A DNA stretch of 64,000 nucleotides from UBA6109 sp035366835 (GCA_035366835.1 DAOSIS010000005.1:71895-135894), one strand, 5' to 3'. Counted from the first letter of the stretch, positions 8,568-17,313 are shown. Translations and numbers: made by a program. The notes: generated by a model from the sequence alone, not told the origin.

Positions 8568-9401
8568 CTAAGCAGGTTTTCCGTCCCGAGCCCCTGCCCG
8601 TCGGCGGCGCCGCTCCCACAGGATCGACAGGAAGAAGCCAGCGGCGGCAACGAGGATGATCGTCGCGCCCGAGGTAAGGTTCATGGCGTAGGAGAGCCAG
8701 AAACCGACGACGGTGAAAAGGCAGCTCAAGAGGGAGGATGCGATCATCATGGCCCTCAGGGAGCCCGTGAATCTTTCCGCGATGAAAGGGGGAATCGTCA
8801 GGAGGGCGATCACGAGGATGAGCCCCACCACGCGGATGATCATGACCACCGCAAGGGCGACCATTCCCAGCAGCAGGCAGTAAAGGAACGTGACGGGGAC
8901 GTTCCTCAGGCGCGCGAATTCATCGTCGTAGGACATGGCGAGGAAGTCGTTGTAATACCAGGTCACGACAGCCAGGACGGCGGCCCCGAGCAGGGCCATC
9001 TGCCAGAGGTCCGAGGCGGGAACCGTGAGGATGCTCCCGAACAGGTAGCTCATGAGATCGGCGTTGTAGCCGGGAGAGAGGTCGAGCAGGATGACGCCGA
9101 CCGCCATCCCGACGGCCCAGATCACGCCCACCATGGCGTCGGCCCGGTGTCTCGCCTTCAGCGTGACGGCGGCCATCACGCCGGCCGACAGAAGCGAAAC
9201 GGCCGTCGTCCCGGCGACGTAGGGCCAGCCGAGGAAGAAGGCAAGGCCGATTCCTCCGTAGGCGGCGTGGGCGATGCCGCCGGCCAGAAAGACGATCCGG
9301 TTCACCACGACGAGCGTCCCGATGACCCCGCAGACGATGCTCACCAGGATGCCCGCCGCCAGGGCGTTGCGGATGAAGTCCGCTTGAAGCGCTTCCCACA
9401 T
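8568..9401 (-). CDS. znuB: zinc ABC transporter permease
   Basis: A 277-residue inner-membrane permease of the ABC-3 (metal) family with about eight hydrophobic segments. The stretch NRIVFLAGGIAHAAYGGIG matches the conserved S/G-x-A-x-H-A-A region of ZnuB/MntB proteins. Its ATG at 9401 directly abuts the znuC stop. It forms the membrane channel for Zn(II) taken up with ZnuA and ZnuC; the zinc assignment comes from the operon and its Fur-family partner. Confidence 0.92.
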   Translation of the reverse strand: MWEALQADFIRNALAAGILVSIVCGVIGTLVVVNRIVFLAGGIAHAAYGGIGLAFFLGWPYVAGTTAVSLLSAGVMAAVTLKARHRADAMVGVIWAVGMAVGVILLDLSPGYNADLMSYLFGSILTVPASDLWQMALLGAAVLAVVTWYYNDFLAMSYDDEFARLRNVPVTFLYCLLLGMVALAVVMIIRVVGLILVIALLTIPPFIAERFTGSLRAMMIASSLLSCLFTVVGFWLSYAMNLTSGATIILVAAAGFFLSILWERRRRRAGARDGKPA

Positions 9402-10163
9402 CTACTGGTCCTCATGCAGCTTCAGCACTCGGTGGGGGACTCCGTGGGCCACCAGGTCCACCGGGCAGTGGTAGGCGTCATCCAGCATCTCCTGCGTGAT
9501 GTTCCCGGAGTTGTGGTGGTGAAGGTCGCGGTTGATGCAGGCGACGGATTTCACCTGGCTCGAGAGGATCATCATGTCGTGGCTGACGGCGACGATGGTG
9601 ACGGTCCGGTTCAATTCGTTGAGGGTTTCGTAGAACTCCCCTCGGCTGTGGGCGTCGATGCTGGCCATGGCTTCGTCTAGGAAGAGGATCCGCGGTTTTC
9701 CGACCAGCGCCCGCGCGATGAATACCCGCTGCAGTTGGCCGCCGGAGAGCTCGCCGATGCGCCGGTCCCGGTATTCCCACACCTGCATCTGTTCGAGCGC
9801 GGCCTGCGCGGCCATGCGGTCCTGGCGGGAGTGGCGGGGCCAGCCGCGGCCGGGCCTCAGGCGGCCCATCAGGACGACGTCGAGAACCGCGATGGGGAAC
9901 GTGCTGTTGACATGGACGTTCTGGGGCACGTAGCCGATATGGTGGGCCACCTTGTGCGGGGGTTCGCCGAAGACGCTCACCGTTCCCCGGTCCGGCCTGA
10001 GCAGTCCCGTCATCACCTTGAGCAGCGTCGTTTTCCCGCCGCCGTTGGGGCCGATCACGACGAGAAAATCCCCCTCCGGAACCGAGAGGTTGACATCGCG
10101 GAGCACGGTCTCTCCGTTGAAGGAAAACCACAGGTTGCGGACCTCGATGATCGATTCGGCCAT
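9402..10163 (-). CDS. znuC: zinc ABC transporter ATP-binding protein
   Basis: About 253 residues with Walker A GPNGGGKTT, signature LSGGQLQRVFIARAL, Walker B RILFLDEAMASID and the H-loop AVSHD. It energises zinc import through ZnuB. The ATG at 10163 has GAGGGA six bases upstream; another ATG six bases earlier would have no spacing. The start lies 11 bases after the znuA stop, so the three genes are a tight operon. The C-terminal histidines in HHHNSG are common in metal transporters. Confidence 0.93.
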   Translation of the reverse strand: MAESIIEVRNLWFSFNGETVLRDVNLSVPEGDFLVVIGPNGGGKTTLLKVMTGLLRPDRGTVSVFGEPPHKVAHHIGYVPQNVHVNSTFPIAVLDVVLMGRLRPGRGWPRHSRQDRMAAQAALEQMQVWEYRDRRIGELSGGQLQRVFIARALVGKPRILFLDEAMASIDAHSRGEFYETLNELNRTVTIVAVSHDMMILSSQVKSVACINRDLHHHNSGNITQEMLDDAYHCPVDLVAHGVPHRVLKLHEDQ

Positions 10164-10173
10164 GCGCATTCCC

Positions 10174-11109
10174 TCACCGGGCCGCCGACTGAAATTTGCG
10201 GGCGACCTCGCGCAGGTTCTCCGCCCAGTTTTCGGCCAGAGGATCGACACCGACGACCTGCCCGCCGATCTCGCGGGACAGAAGCTCGGCGCTCTTCGTC
10301 GAGAACTGCGGCTGGACGAAGATCACCTTGATGCCGCGTTCCCGGGCGTCACGGACGAGCTTCAGCAGCTGTGCGGGTTTGGGCTCCTTGCCCCCCGCTT
10401 CGACGGGCACCTGCACAAGGCCGTAGGCAGCGGCAAAATAGCCCCAGGAAGGGTGGAATACCATGAAACGCTCGCCCTTTCGGCCGGCGAAGAGGGACTT
10501 CAGATCCCCGTGCAGGGCGTCGAGTTCGCCCAGGAAGCGGTTGTAGCCGTCTTCGTACCGGGCCCGGTTTGCCGGATCGACGGTCGCGAGCGCGCGGAGG
10601 ATATGCCCGGCCTGGATCTTCACCAGTTCCGGCGACAGCCAGACGTGGGGATCGGCGGAGCCGGCGCCGTGAACATGCCCCTCCTCTTCGTGTCCGGCGG
10701 AACCGGCCGCGGCTTCGCGCGGTCCTTCCGCGCCGGGATGAGAAAGCACCGGGATCTTGGCGATGCCGTCGTCGGTGCGGACCACGAGCAGTTTCCGATT
10801 CGTCGCCATGATCCTCGGCAGCCAGGCCTTTTCCACGTCGATGCCGATGGCGAAATAGATGGTGCTTCTGGAAAGGGCGGCCATCTGCCTCGGTTTCGGC
10901 TCGAAGGTGTGGGGATCGGCGCCGGGAGGAACCAGGACCGAGACGTCGACGAGCCCGCCGCCGATCCGCTGCACGAAATACTTCTGGGGGGCGATGGTCA
11001 CAAAGGCCTTGACCGCCGCCGCAACGGGAGGGGCCGGCAGCGCCAGCAGGAGCAGCAGGGTCAGGCAGGCCGCACCCGGGAACAGCTTCATGGCAGGTTT
11101 CATTTTCAC
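10174..11109 (-). CDS. znuA: periplasmic zinc-binding protein of ABC transporter
   Basis: A 311-residue cluster A-1 solute-binding protein with an N-terminal signal peptide (LLLLLALPAPPVAAA). The metal-ligand regions are visible: PHTFEPKP (first His), a His/Glu-rich loop GHEEEGHVHG followed by DPHVWLSP (second His), FHPSWGYFAAAYG (third His) and GVDPLAENW (acidic ligand). The His-rich loop is typical of zinc rather than manganese binders. First gene of the znu-zur operon. Confidence 0.93.
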   Translation of the reverse strand: MKMKPAMKLFPGAACLTLLLLLALPAPPVAAAVKAFVTIAPQKYFVQRIGGGLVDVSVLVPPGADPHTFEPKPRQMAALSRSTIYFAIGIDVEKAWLPRIMATNRKLLVVRTDDGIAKIPVLSHPGAEGPREAAAGSAGHEEEGHVHGAGSADPHVWLSPELVKIQAGHILRALATVDPANRARYEDGYNRFLGELDALHGDLKSLFAGRKGERFMVFHPSWGYFAAAYGLVQVPVEAGGKEPKPAQLLKLVRDARERGIKVIFVQPQFSTKSAELLSREIGGQVVGVDPLAENWAENLREVARKFQSAAR

Positions 11110-11120
11110 ACCCTTTGCAC

Positions 11121-11220
11121 CCGACAGCGGACGCCTTTCCCGCAGGCTATGCCGCGGGGCGAGCGAACGGATGAAGAAGAACAGCCTCTCCCTGAGGAGC
11201 GAAGATTCTCCGGGACTTGC
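11121..11220. repeat. diverged copy of a dispersed ~100-bp repeat
   Basis: This stretch in the znuA leader, ending GAAGATTCTCCGG, aligns collinearly with the repeats at 20736 and 38853 (CCGACAGCG start, GCGGGGCGAGCGAA middle, identical GCGAAGATTCTCCGG-type end). It is much more diverged than those two are from each other. Confidence 0.5.
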
Positions 11221-11246
11221 CTTGGAGGACCTCCCCTGGGGCCCCT

Positions 11247-11263
11247 ATGCAACTTTGTTGCAT
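11247..11263. promoter_or_regulatory. candidate Zur operator overlapping the znuA promoter
   Basis: ATGCAAC-TTT-GTTGCAT is a perfect 7-3-7 palindrome. On the minus strand a consensus -35 TTGACA (11280-11275) is followed after 17 bases by CAAAGT (11257-11252), a weak -10 lying inside the palindrome. A repressor bound here would block transcription of znuA-C-B-zur. An extra half-site GTTGCAT lies at 11298-11304. That the binder is the operon's Fur-family protein is an inference. Confidence 0.65.
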
Positions 11264-11395
11264 CAGGGTGTCGTTGTCAAGTTCTTTTACGCGGGCTGTT
11301 GCATCCGACAGCGGGAGAATGGGGGCACGGCCTTTCCCTGGGGACCGAATCCGGAGCCTGCTTCCGATGTCTGCGAGAATACCCGTTTCCAGGGG

Positions 11396-12253
11396 TCAGG
11401 GGTTCGCTCCGGACCGCTTCTGGACGAAGCTGTCGGGAAATTCCCGGGCGAGGTGGGCCTTCCTGCGATAGGCGGCGGCGTCCTCCCTGGTGGCGAAGGC
11501 GCCGAGCAGGACCCTGTGCCAGACGCCCCGCTTGCCCAGGGGAACGGTTTCCAGAAAGACGCCGGGTCTCTTCTTCCCGAGTCTTTCCTGGAACGCCAGG
11601 GCCTCCTTCTTCCGTTCCTCCGGGAAGGCGCGGACCTGGATCGTGAAAGGCGCCTGGCGGATGTCTCCCGCGGCGGCCGGCGGGTGCGGCGCGGGTTTCT
11701 CGTCTTCCGAAGGCAGCGCCGGAGCGACGGCGGGCTTTCCGGCGGGTGCGGCCGGCGGCGACGCGGGGAGACTGTCCGGGGAGGGCGGTGCCGGGGGCGG
11801 AGGGGACTTCGTCTCGGCGGGCCGGGATTTGCCCGGCGCCGCGGCGGCCGGCGGCTTGATCCAGCTGCTGCCGTCGTAATAAGTCGCCTCGCCCGTCAGC
11901 CGGTTGACCCTCAGGGGATAGGAGCCTCCGCCGAGATCGACCGCGCCGTAGTGGTAGAGCGAGGGCCAAAGCGCGATTCCGGCCGATCCGAGCAGCAGAA
12001 GCGCGCAGAGGACTATTCCGGGGTAGGGCGGTGCCGTCCAGAAGGCGCGGAGCGTCCTGTCCAGCCGGAACCGCGGACCGGGAGGGGGAGGAGGATCCCA
12101 CCGTTCCGGTTCGTCGGGTCCATCGATATCCTCATCCTCGAAGCCGGCCTTCCGTTTCCGGTCCCCGTCCTGCGGGTCGGCGCCGGCGATTTTTTCGTAG
12201 AGCACCTCCAGCTCCTGCTGGAGATCTCCGTCTTTCTGCCCCTCTTCCGCCAT
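11396..12253 (-). CDS. SPOR-domain membrane protein
   Basis: About 285 residues. An acidic cytoplasmic N-terminus is followed by one membrane segment (YPGIVLCALLLLGSAGIALW). Next comes a short domain whose LRVNRLTGEATYYDGSSW resembles a small beta motif, then a long proline/alanine-rich linker. The C-terminal SPOR-like repeat has FTIQVRAFPEERKKEALAF and VWHRVLLGAFATREDAAAY. SPOR domains bind denuded septal peptidoglycan. The ATG at 12253 has GGAGG at good spacing. It follows the J-like/HTH gene by 32 bases and may share its operon. Confidence 0.78.
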   Translation of the reverse strand: MAEEGQKDGDLQQELEVLYEKIAGADPQDGDRKRKAGFEDEDIDGPDEPERWDPPPPPGPRFRLDRTLRAFWTAPPYPGIVLCALLLLGSAGIALWPSLYHYGAVDLGGGSYPLRVNRLTGEATYYDGSSWIKPPAAAAPGKSRPAETKSPPPPAPPSPDSLPASPPAAPAGKPAVAPALPSEDEKPAPHPPAAAGDIRQAPFTIQVRAFPEERKKEALAFQERLGKKRPGVFLETVPLGKRGVWHRVLLGAFATREDAAAYRRKAHLAREFPDSFVQKRSGANP

Positions 12254-12285
12254 GCATCCTCCCCGCGGCCGCGTCCCGTGAAGAA

Positions 12286-12936
12286 TCAACGGTCCCCGTC
12301 CGCCTCTCTCCTGTACCTGCCGGCGACGGCGTTTTCATCCACCGCGAGGCACCGGGCATAGGACTTCAGGAAGCCCCGCAGATAGACCGGCGGAGGCAGG
12401 CTCTCGACCGCTTCCGCCTCCATGGCCCGAAGGACATCGATGCGGATACGGGTCTTCTCGGCGATCTCTTCCAGGGTGACGCCCAGCGCCGTCCGGAGCC
12501 TCTGCAGATCCGTGCCCGTCAGCGTGTCGCGGGAGAGGATCTCCCGAACCGCGGGGGTCCGGGATGCAAGGTCCCGCAGTTCCTCCGTACGGCGGGCCGA
12601 CCGGGGAACGCCTGCGCCTCTTTTCCGGAATTCGTACAGGGGAACGGGCTCCCTGGTCCTGTCGCGGTACCGGCTGTCCTCGTTCATTACTCCCGCCGCA
12701 ATGAGGGCGCGGTCGTAGGCCTCGCGCGCCGCCGGGTCGATCAGCGCCAGGTAGGCCTCTTCGATGCCCGCGAGGATTTCCCTGCGCTCCTCCTCCGAAA
12801 AGAAGGAATAGCCGGCGATGGAGTCTTCCCGGTAGAGATCGAAGACCTTCTTGTAGGCACGGCGGATCTCCAGGGGCGATGCCTGGGGAGGGATCTCCAG
12901 CCTTTCGTAGTAGTTCTGTTGACCGGTGTTCTTCAT
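12286..12936 (-). CDS. J-domain-like plus RodZ-like HTH protein
   Basis: About 216 residues. The N-terminus (NYYERLEIPPQASPLEIRRA ... EAYLALIDPAAREAYD) has the helical pattern of a J domain, but the HPD tripeptide needed to stimulate DnaK is absent (REDS lies near that place). The C-terminus (LGVTLEEIAEKTRIRIDVLR ... PPPVYLRGFLKSYARCL) is the RodZ/helix_turn_helix_25 type. No membrane segment is present. Start ATG at 12936 has GGGGGAG close upstream; an earlier ATG at 12966 is possible. Located between ParA-like and SPOR genes, which points to envelope or cell-pole organisation. Confidence 0.75.
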   Translation of the reverse strand: MKNTGQQNYYERLEIPPQASPLEIRRAYKKVFDLYREDSIAGYSFFSEEERREILAGIEEAYLALIDPAAREAYDRALIAAGVMNEDSRYRDRTREPVPLYEFRKRGAGVPRSARRTEELRDLASRTPAVREILSRDTLTGTDLQRLRTALGVTLEEIAEKTRIRIDVLRAMEAEAVESLPPPVYLRGFLKSYARCLAVDENAVAGRYRREADGDR

Positions 12937-12962
12937 GGGCTCCCCCATCCCCTGCGCGGGTG

Positions 12963-13901
12963 TCATTCCGCGATCCGTTGCGCGGCGGGAGAGGATTCAT
13001 CCGCCGTCAGGAGCGGCCGGCAGCACTCCCGAAGGTCGAGGGCGGTCTGAGTATAGGGATAGAGCGCAAGAAAGGGCGAAGTCTTGCAGACGGCGTTGTG
13101 TACGCGCTCGTCGAAGGCGACGTTGCCGATGAAGTCGATCCTCAGTCCCAGGTGCTTCCTGACGATCCTGCAGATCAATTCCCCCAGCAGGGGGTTGTCC
13201 TGCTTGCGGAGCTGGTTCACCGCCAGCTTGAAGGAAAAGGCCTTCAGCGACCGCTCCAGGAGTGCTCCTTTTTCCGGATCCAGTTCCTTCATCATCGCGA
13301 GCAGGAGGCCGGGGTTGCTGACCGTGGCCTTTTCATTCCGCTGCTGGGCCTCCCCGGCCAGGGCCTTGAAGGAATGCGCCTTCAGGATCTGGCGGATCTT
13401 CCGGAAATAGACCGCGCGGATCAGCCGGTAGATGTTTTCGATGGACGTGGGCTCCGGCGTGGTGATGAAGATGCCGGAATCGGACAGGAGGAAGAAGTCG
13501 ATCGTGTTGAAGGAGGTCCCGGCACCGAGATCAAGGAGGATGGAATCGTAGGGAAGCTTTGTGATGTTCCGCAGGATCTTCCCCTTCTGCTCGTGGGCGA
13601 GATTGGCGATGTCGAGAGGGTTCATCGCACCGCTGATCAGGTAGAGATCGGGGACCGGAGTCGGAACGACGGTCTCTTCGAGGCAGCTTGCCTTTTTCCG
13701 GATGAAATCCGAGAGGCTTTTCTCGACGTGGGGGATGCCGATGATCGTATGCAGGTTGGCCGCGCCGAGATCCAGATCGACGAGCAGCGTCCGGTGGCCG
13801 AGTTTCGCCAGCAGGATGCCCAGGCTGCCGGTGAAGAAGCTCTTGCCCGTTCCGCCTTTGCCGCCGCCGATGGGCCATATGCGGGGTGCAGGGTTTCCCA
13901 T
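12963..13901 (-). CDS. ParA/MinD-family ATPase (FleN-like)
   Basis: A 312-residue deviant-Walker ATPase: PIGGGKGGTGKSFFTG is the Walker A, LLVDLDLGAANLH the A' segment and SILLDLGAGTS the Walker B. This is the pattern of FleN/YlxH/MinD proteins that position cellular structures. The ATG at 13901 lies just upstream of the conserved IWPIGGGKGG start; the longer reading frame is unlikely. No flagellar or septum genes are visible, but SPOR and J-HTH genes follow on the same strand. Confidence 0.88.
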   Translation of the reverse strand: MGNPAPRIWPIGGGKGGTGKSFFTGSLGILLAKLGHRTLLVDLDLGAANLHTIIGIPHVEKSLSDFIRKKASCLEETVVPTPVPDLYLISGAMNPLDIANLAHEQKGKILRNITKLPYDSILLDLGAGTSFNTIDFFLLSDSGIFITTPEPTSIENIYRLIRAVYFRKIRQILKAHSFKALAGEAQQRNEKATVSNPGLLLAMMKELDPEKGALLERSLKAFSFKLAVNQLRKQDNPLLGELICRIVRKHLGLRIDFIGNVAFDERVHNAVCKTSPFLALYPYTQTALDLRECCRPLLTADESSPAAQRIAE

Positions 13902-14129
13902 GTCGCTCCCTTTTCGGACGATCAGATTCGGCCGTTCCGCCTGCCGGGTCCCGGTGCCTCCCGGGAATCGCCCGCCGAGGACGGCATTTCCGCAGCACGA
14001 ATGGAGGACGCCCAGACACTCTAGACTCTCCGGCAGCATATGTCAACGGAATCATTCCAATAATATCCTCCGTCGCCGTGGGGATGACGACGGCCCGGGG
14101 GCGGAACGGCCGCCCCGACTCGTCGGCGC

Positions 14130-14155
14130 GATGATAGATCCGTCCTACCAATAGG
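14130..14155 (+). promoter_or_regulatory. TGGTAG-N7-CTACCA-type element A
   Basis: GATGATAG-N6-CCTACCAATAGG matches the shared element described at 35311, 20553 and 36268 with identical internal spacing. It lies in the divergent gap between the ParA-like gene and the YtxH-like gene and faces the latter. Confidence 0.6.
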
Positions 14156-14172
14156 CTGACCATCGCTCCGTG

Positions 14173-14201
14173 TTGCTTTCGTCCCGCCGCGTCCATAACA
14201 T
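14173..14201 (+). promoter_or_regulatory. sigma-70-type promoter for the YtxH-like gene
   Basis: TTGCTT, exactly 17 bases, then TAACAT. The -35 starts 20 bases after the CCAATA of element A, the same distance as at the three other loci. The gene starts about 55 bases downstream of the -10. Apart from this region the 13902-14256 gap holds nothing recognisable. Confidence 0.6.
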
Positions 14202-14256
14202 GAGAACAGTGAAATTTTTTCCAGAAAATCACGGACATCAGAAAGGAGAGGGATCT

Positions 14257-14550
14257 ATGGCAGCGGAAGACTACATCAAGGGATTCCTGATCGGCGGATT
14301 GATCGGGGCCGCATTGGGGATACTCTATGCTCCCAAGAGCGGGAAGGAAACGAGGGAGGAAATCTGCCGAACGACACAGGATCTGCTTGACAAGGCGAAG
14401 GCGCAATACGAAGACAAGCGCAGGAAGGTCGAGGAACTGGCGAATCGCGAGAAGGAACTGCTCGCCGAGAGCAAGCGCAGGCTGAAGAAAGCCGTCGATG
14501 CCGGCGTGGAGGCCTTGCGGCAGGAGAAGGCGGGTCCCTCCGAGACCTAG
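14257..14550 (+). CDS. YtxH-like small membrane protein
   Basis: 97 residues. A single glycine-rich hydrophobic segment (FLIGGLIGAALGILYAPKSG) followed by a charged coiled-coil-like tail (KAKAQYEDKRRKVEELANR) is the classic YtxH/general-stress-protein layout. The ATG at 14257 has AGGAGAGG upstream. The function of YtxH proteins is poorly known; they are often stress-induced. Here the gene sits behind a promoter shared with respiratory and efflux genes. Confidence 0.82.
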   Translation: MAAEDYIKGFLIGGLIGAALGILYAPKSGKETREEICRTTQDLLDKAKAQYEDKRRKVEELANREKELLAESKRRLKKAVDAGVEALRQEKAGPSET

Positions 14551-14585
14551 CGCCCCAACCCCCGGCGTCCGGCCCCTCGGCTTCT

Positions 14586-15815
14586 TCATCCGGCGGGGTC
14601 CTGAAACATCACGTTCAGGACTCCGTCGATTTCCCGAAGGACCGCGACAACGGCTGCGGCTGCCCCCGGCTCCATCGTTCCGCCCCGCAGCACCGCCAGT
14701 TCCCTGGAAATGCCGTCGACGGCGCCCTTCACGTCCATGTCGTCGTCCATGCGGCGCCGGAATGTCTCCCTGACCCAGCGCGCCGGATCCCCCTCCGGTG
14801 CCGCGCTGCCGGCCCTCTCGGAAATCTCGCGAACGCCGCTTCGCAGGCGCCCCAGTCTTTCCGCCGCCGATTTCATGGCTCTCTCCGTATAGGAGAGCCT
14901 GTCCCGGTAGTGGCCGTAGAGAAGAAAAAAACGGATCTCGGCGGCGTCGTATCCCTGTCCGAGAAGGGCGTCGGTGTAGATCAGCGTTCCCCGGCTCTTC
15001 GACATCTTCCTGCCTGCCACGAGAAGATGGTTGCCGTGAAGCCAGAAGCGGGCAACGGGATAGGGCCGGAGCGACTCGAGGATCGCGATGGAATAGTCGT
15101 GGTGCCGGTAGAGGTTGTCGATCCCGCCGCAGTAGATCGAAAGGGTCTCCTGAAAATAGCCGGCGACCATGCTGGGGTCCTGGATGTTCCAGGACGGCCG
15201 GCCCCGCCCGATGGGGGTGTCCCAGAACACGGCGTCTCCTTCCCGATAGCCGTGCCAGAGGATGAAGTCGCCCAGGTTCCATTGGATGCCGGGATAGGTG
15301 TCGCGGTGAAAGCGTCTCCTGCGCGCCGGCCAGCGGCGCATATCGAGGCCGAAGAGTTTTCCGAAGCCCGGGAATTTCAGCGGGTCGAAGTAGATGTTGC
15401 CCCCGTGACGATAGGCGATCCCGAGTTCGAGGAGGCGTCCGATCATCGCGGCGGCCTCGCCGACGCAATCCGAGGCCCGCGGCATGTGCTCCGGGATCAG
15501 GAGCCCCAGGAGCTTCATCTCCCGGAGAAATTCGTCGATGTTCTTCTCCGTCAGTTCGCTGATCGAAAGCCCGCTCTTGCGGGACTCCACGATGGCCTTG
15601 TCTTCGATGTCGGTGAAGTTCATTCCCCTTTCCACGCGAAAGCCCGAGTATTTCAGGTAGCGGACCAGGACGTCCTCGAACAGGAAGGTCCTGAAATTTC
15701 CGATATGGGCCCGCTGGTAGACGGAAGGCCCGCAGGTGAAGATGCGGACGACCTCCTCGTTGACGGGGTGAAAATCCTGCAGTCCTTTTCCGAGTGAATT
15801 GAACAGTCTCAGCAT
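14586..15815 (-). CDS. cysteinyl-tRNA synthetase paralogue with altered zinc site
   Basis: 409 residues, shorter than typical CysRS (about 460). Class I synthetase motifs are intact: CGPSVYQRAHIGNFRT (HIGH-type) and KMSKSRG. CysRS recognises cysteine through a zinc held by two Cys, a His and a Glu (Cys28, Cys209, His234, Glu238 in E. coli). Here Cys28 and the first His of RHHDYS remain, but WHIECS is WNIQDPS (Cys to Asp) and PHHENE is RHHDYS (final Glu to Ser). The C-terminal tRNA-binding part is shortened. It may activate a different amino acid or ligate without tRNA, as MshC does. It is not safe to call it cysS. Confidence 0.8.
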   Translation of the reverse strand: MLRLFNSLGKGLQDFHPVNEEVVRIFTCGPSVYQRAHIGNFRTFLFEDVLVRYLKYSGFRVERGMNFTDIEDKAIVESRKSGLSISELTEKNIDEFLREMKLLGLLIPEHMPRASDCVGEAAAMIGRLLELGIAYRHGGNIYFDPLKFPGFGKLFGLDMRRWPARRRRFHRDTYPGIQWNLGDFILWHGYREGDAVFWDTPIGRGRPSWNIQDPSMVAGYFQETLSIYCGGIDNLYRHHDYSIAILESLRPYPVARFWLHGNHLLVAGRKMSKSRGTLIYTDALLGQGYDAAEIRFFLLYGHYRDRLSYTERAMKSAAERLGRLRSGVREISERAGSAAPEGDPARWVRETFRRRMDDDMDVKGAVDGISRELAVLRGGTMEPGAAAAVVAVLREIDGVLNVMFQDPAG

Positions 15816-15884
15816 GATGGTTCTCCTTGCGCGGAAGCCCTGCCCCCGGCCGCCGGGAAAGGCGCGGCCTTCCGTCTCACTCCC

Positions 15885-17231
15885 TCACTCCAGTTGAAGC
15901 TCCTTCCAGCGTCCCGAAGAAAATCGCCTGGCCATGAGGAGGCCCTGGCAGGCCATCGAAATCACCATGGACCACCAGACCCCGACGGCGCCGAACCCGA
16001 AATGGAGGGCAAGGCCGTACGCGAGCGGGAGCCGGATCAGCCACATGGCGATGACGATCGCCCACATCGGTCCGCGCGTGTCTCCGGCGCCTTGGAGGCC
16101 GCCGCTGAGGGAGAGGCTCAGCGCGATGAACGGCTGGCCGAGCATGTTGAGCCTGAGATAGCGTGCGGTCTCCGCGAGGACCGCCGGATCCTTCGCGACG
16201 AGACCGGCAAAGAACTCGGCCCAGATGAAGACCACGACGGCCATGGCGCTCAGGATCAGCGCACCGGCTCCGGCAATGCGCCATCCCACCCGCTCGGCCC
16301 GTTCGGGATCTCCGGCCCCGAGATTCTGGCCGATGAGGACCGAAGCCGACATATTGAGGGCGAAGGCCGGCAGAAAGATCGCACCTTCGATGCGCAGGCC
16401 GTTGGCGATGGCTGCGAGCGCGACGATGCTGTCTTCCCCCAGACGGCCGAGGATGTTGTACAGGACGATCGTCCCGCCGTTCCATGCGATCTGGAGCATG
16501 GCAGCCGGCCAGCCCAGGCCGACGATCTGCCGGATCGCCGCCGGGCGCATCGCCCAGGATCCCCGGTAGAGGGGGCGCCAGCGGCTGCGGAGGAAGAGGA
16601 CGAAACTGATTCCCATGCCGAGGGCCGCCGAGAACGCCGTCGCGAAGGCGATCCCCGGGTATCCCAGCCCCGGGACGCCCGGGATGCCGAAGACCAGGAC
16701 GAAATCCCCGATGATGTTGACGGCGCTCACGGAGAGCATCGTCAGCAGGGCCGCCCGCACATCCCCGCCCGCCCGGAAAACGGCGTTGGAGATGATGAGC
16801 ATGTAGTCCGCCCCCAGGGCCAGGGAGAAGATCCGCAGGAATACGCGGGCGATCTCCCGGATCTCCTCCGGGAACCCAGCCGCGGCGACGATTTCCCGTG
16901 CAAAAAAAAAGCCGGCCAGTGAGAGGGCGACCGCGACCGCACCGCCGAGGAGCAGCGATTGCCTGGCCACCTCGACCGCCCGTCCGAAATCTCCGGCGCC
17001 CGCGGCCCGCGAAACCAGGGCGACGGTTCCGATGCTGATGGCATTGGCCAGGATGATGACGGTGAAGTAGAGGAGGCTGACGAAACCGACCGCCGCCTGG
17101 ACCTCGGGGCTGATGAATCCCGCCACGTAGACGTCGACGAACCCCACGAGGAAATTGAAGATCATGATGAGCAGCATGGGCCAGGAGATCTGCCAGATGC
17201 TTGACCATAGGCTCCCGGTGGTCAGGCTCAA
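15885..17231 (-). CDS. MATE-family efflux transporter
   Basis: A 448-residue inner-membrane protein with about twelve hydrophobic segments in two similar halves, the MATE architecture. Typical positions include WPMLLIMIFNFLVGFVDVYV at the start of the first half and LGWPAAMLQIAWNGGTIVLY at the start of the second, and SGGLQGAGDTRGPMW late in the protein. It would export cationic compounds in exchange for Na+ or H+. The ATG at 17231 fits the usual short cytoplasmic N-terminus. It lies between the CysRS-like and DegP-like genes, separated by 70-80 bases on each side. Confidence 0.92.
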   Translation of the reverse strand: MSLTTGSLWSSIWQISWPMLLIMIFNFLVGFVDVYVAGFISPEVQAAVGFVSLLYFTVIILANAISIGTVALVSRAAGAGDFGRAVEVARQSLLLGGAVAVALSLAGFFFAREIVAAAGFPEEIREIARVFLRIFSLALGADYMLIISNAVFRAGGDVRAALLTMLSVSAVNIIGDFVLVFGIPGVPGLGYPGIAFATAFSAALGMGISFVLFLRSRWRPLYRGSWAMRPAAIRQIVGLGWPAAMLQIAWNGGTIVLYNILGRLGEDSIVALAAIANGLRIEGAIFLPAFALNMSASVLIGQNLGAGDPERAERVGWRIAGAGALILSAMAVVVFIWAEFFAGLVAKDPAVLAETARYLRLNMLGQPFIALSLSLSGGLQGAGDTRGPMWAIVIAMWLIRLPLAYGLALHFGFGAVGVWWSMVISMACQGLLMARRFSSGRWKELQLE

Positions 17232-17313
17232 GGGTTCGTCCGTTGCCGTAGCGGCCTCCCTGAAATCGCCTGCCTGCCTGCTGCATCCGTTTTCATCGCG
17301 GTTCGCCGTCCGG

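Noticed and set aside
14141..14180. Possible sigma-54 promoter in the shared element
   Set aside because: The GG-N10-GC spacing required for sigma-54 promoters is not met; a -35/-10 pair with 17-base spacing fits all four loci better.
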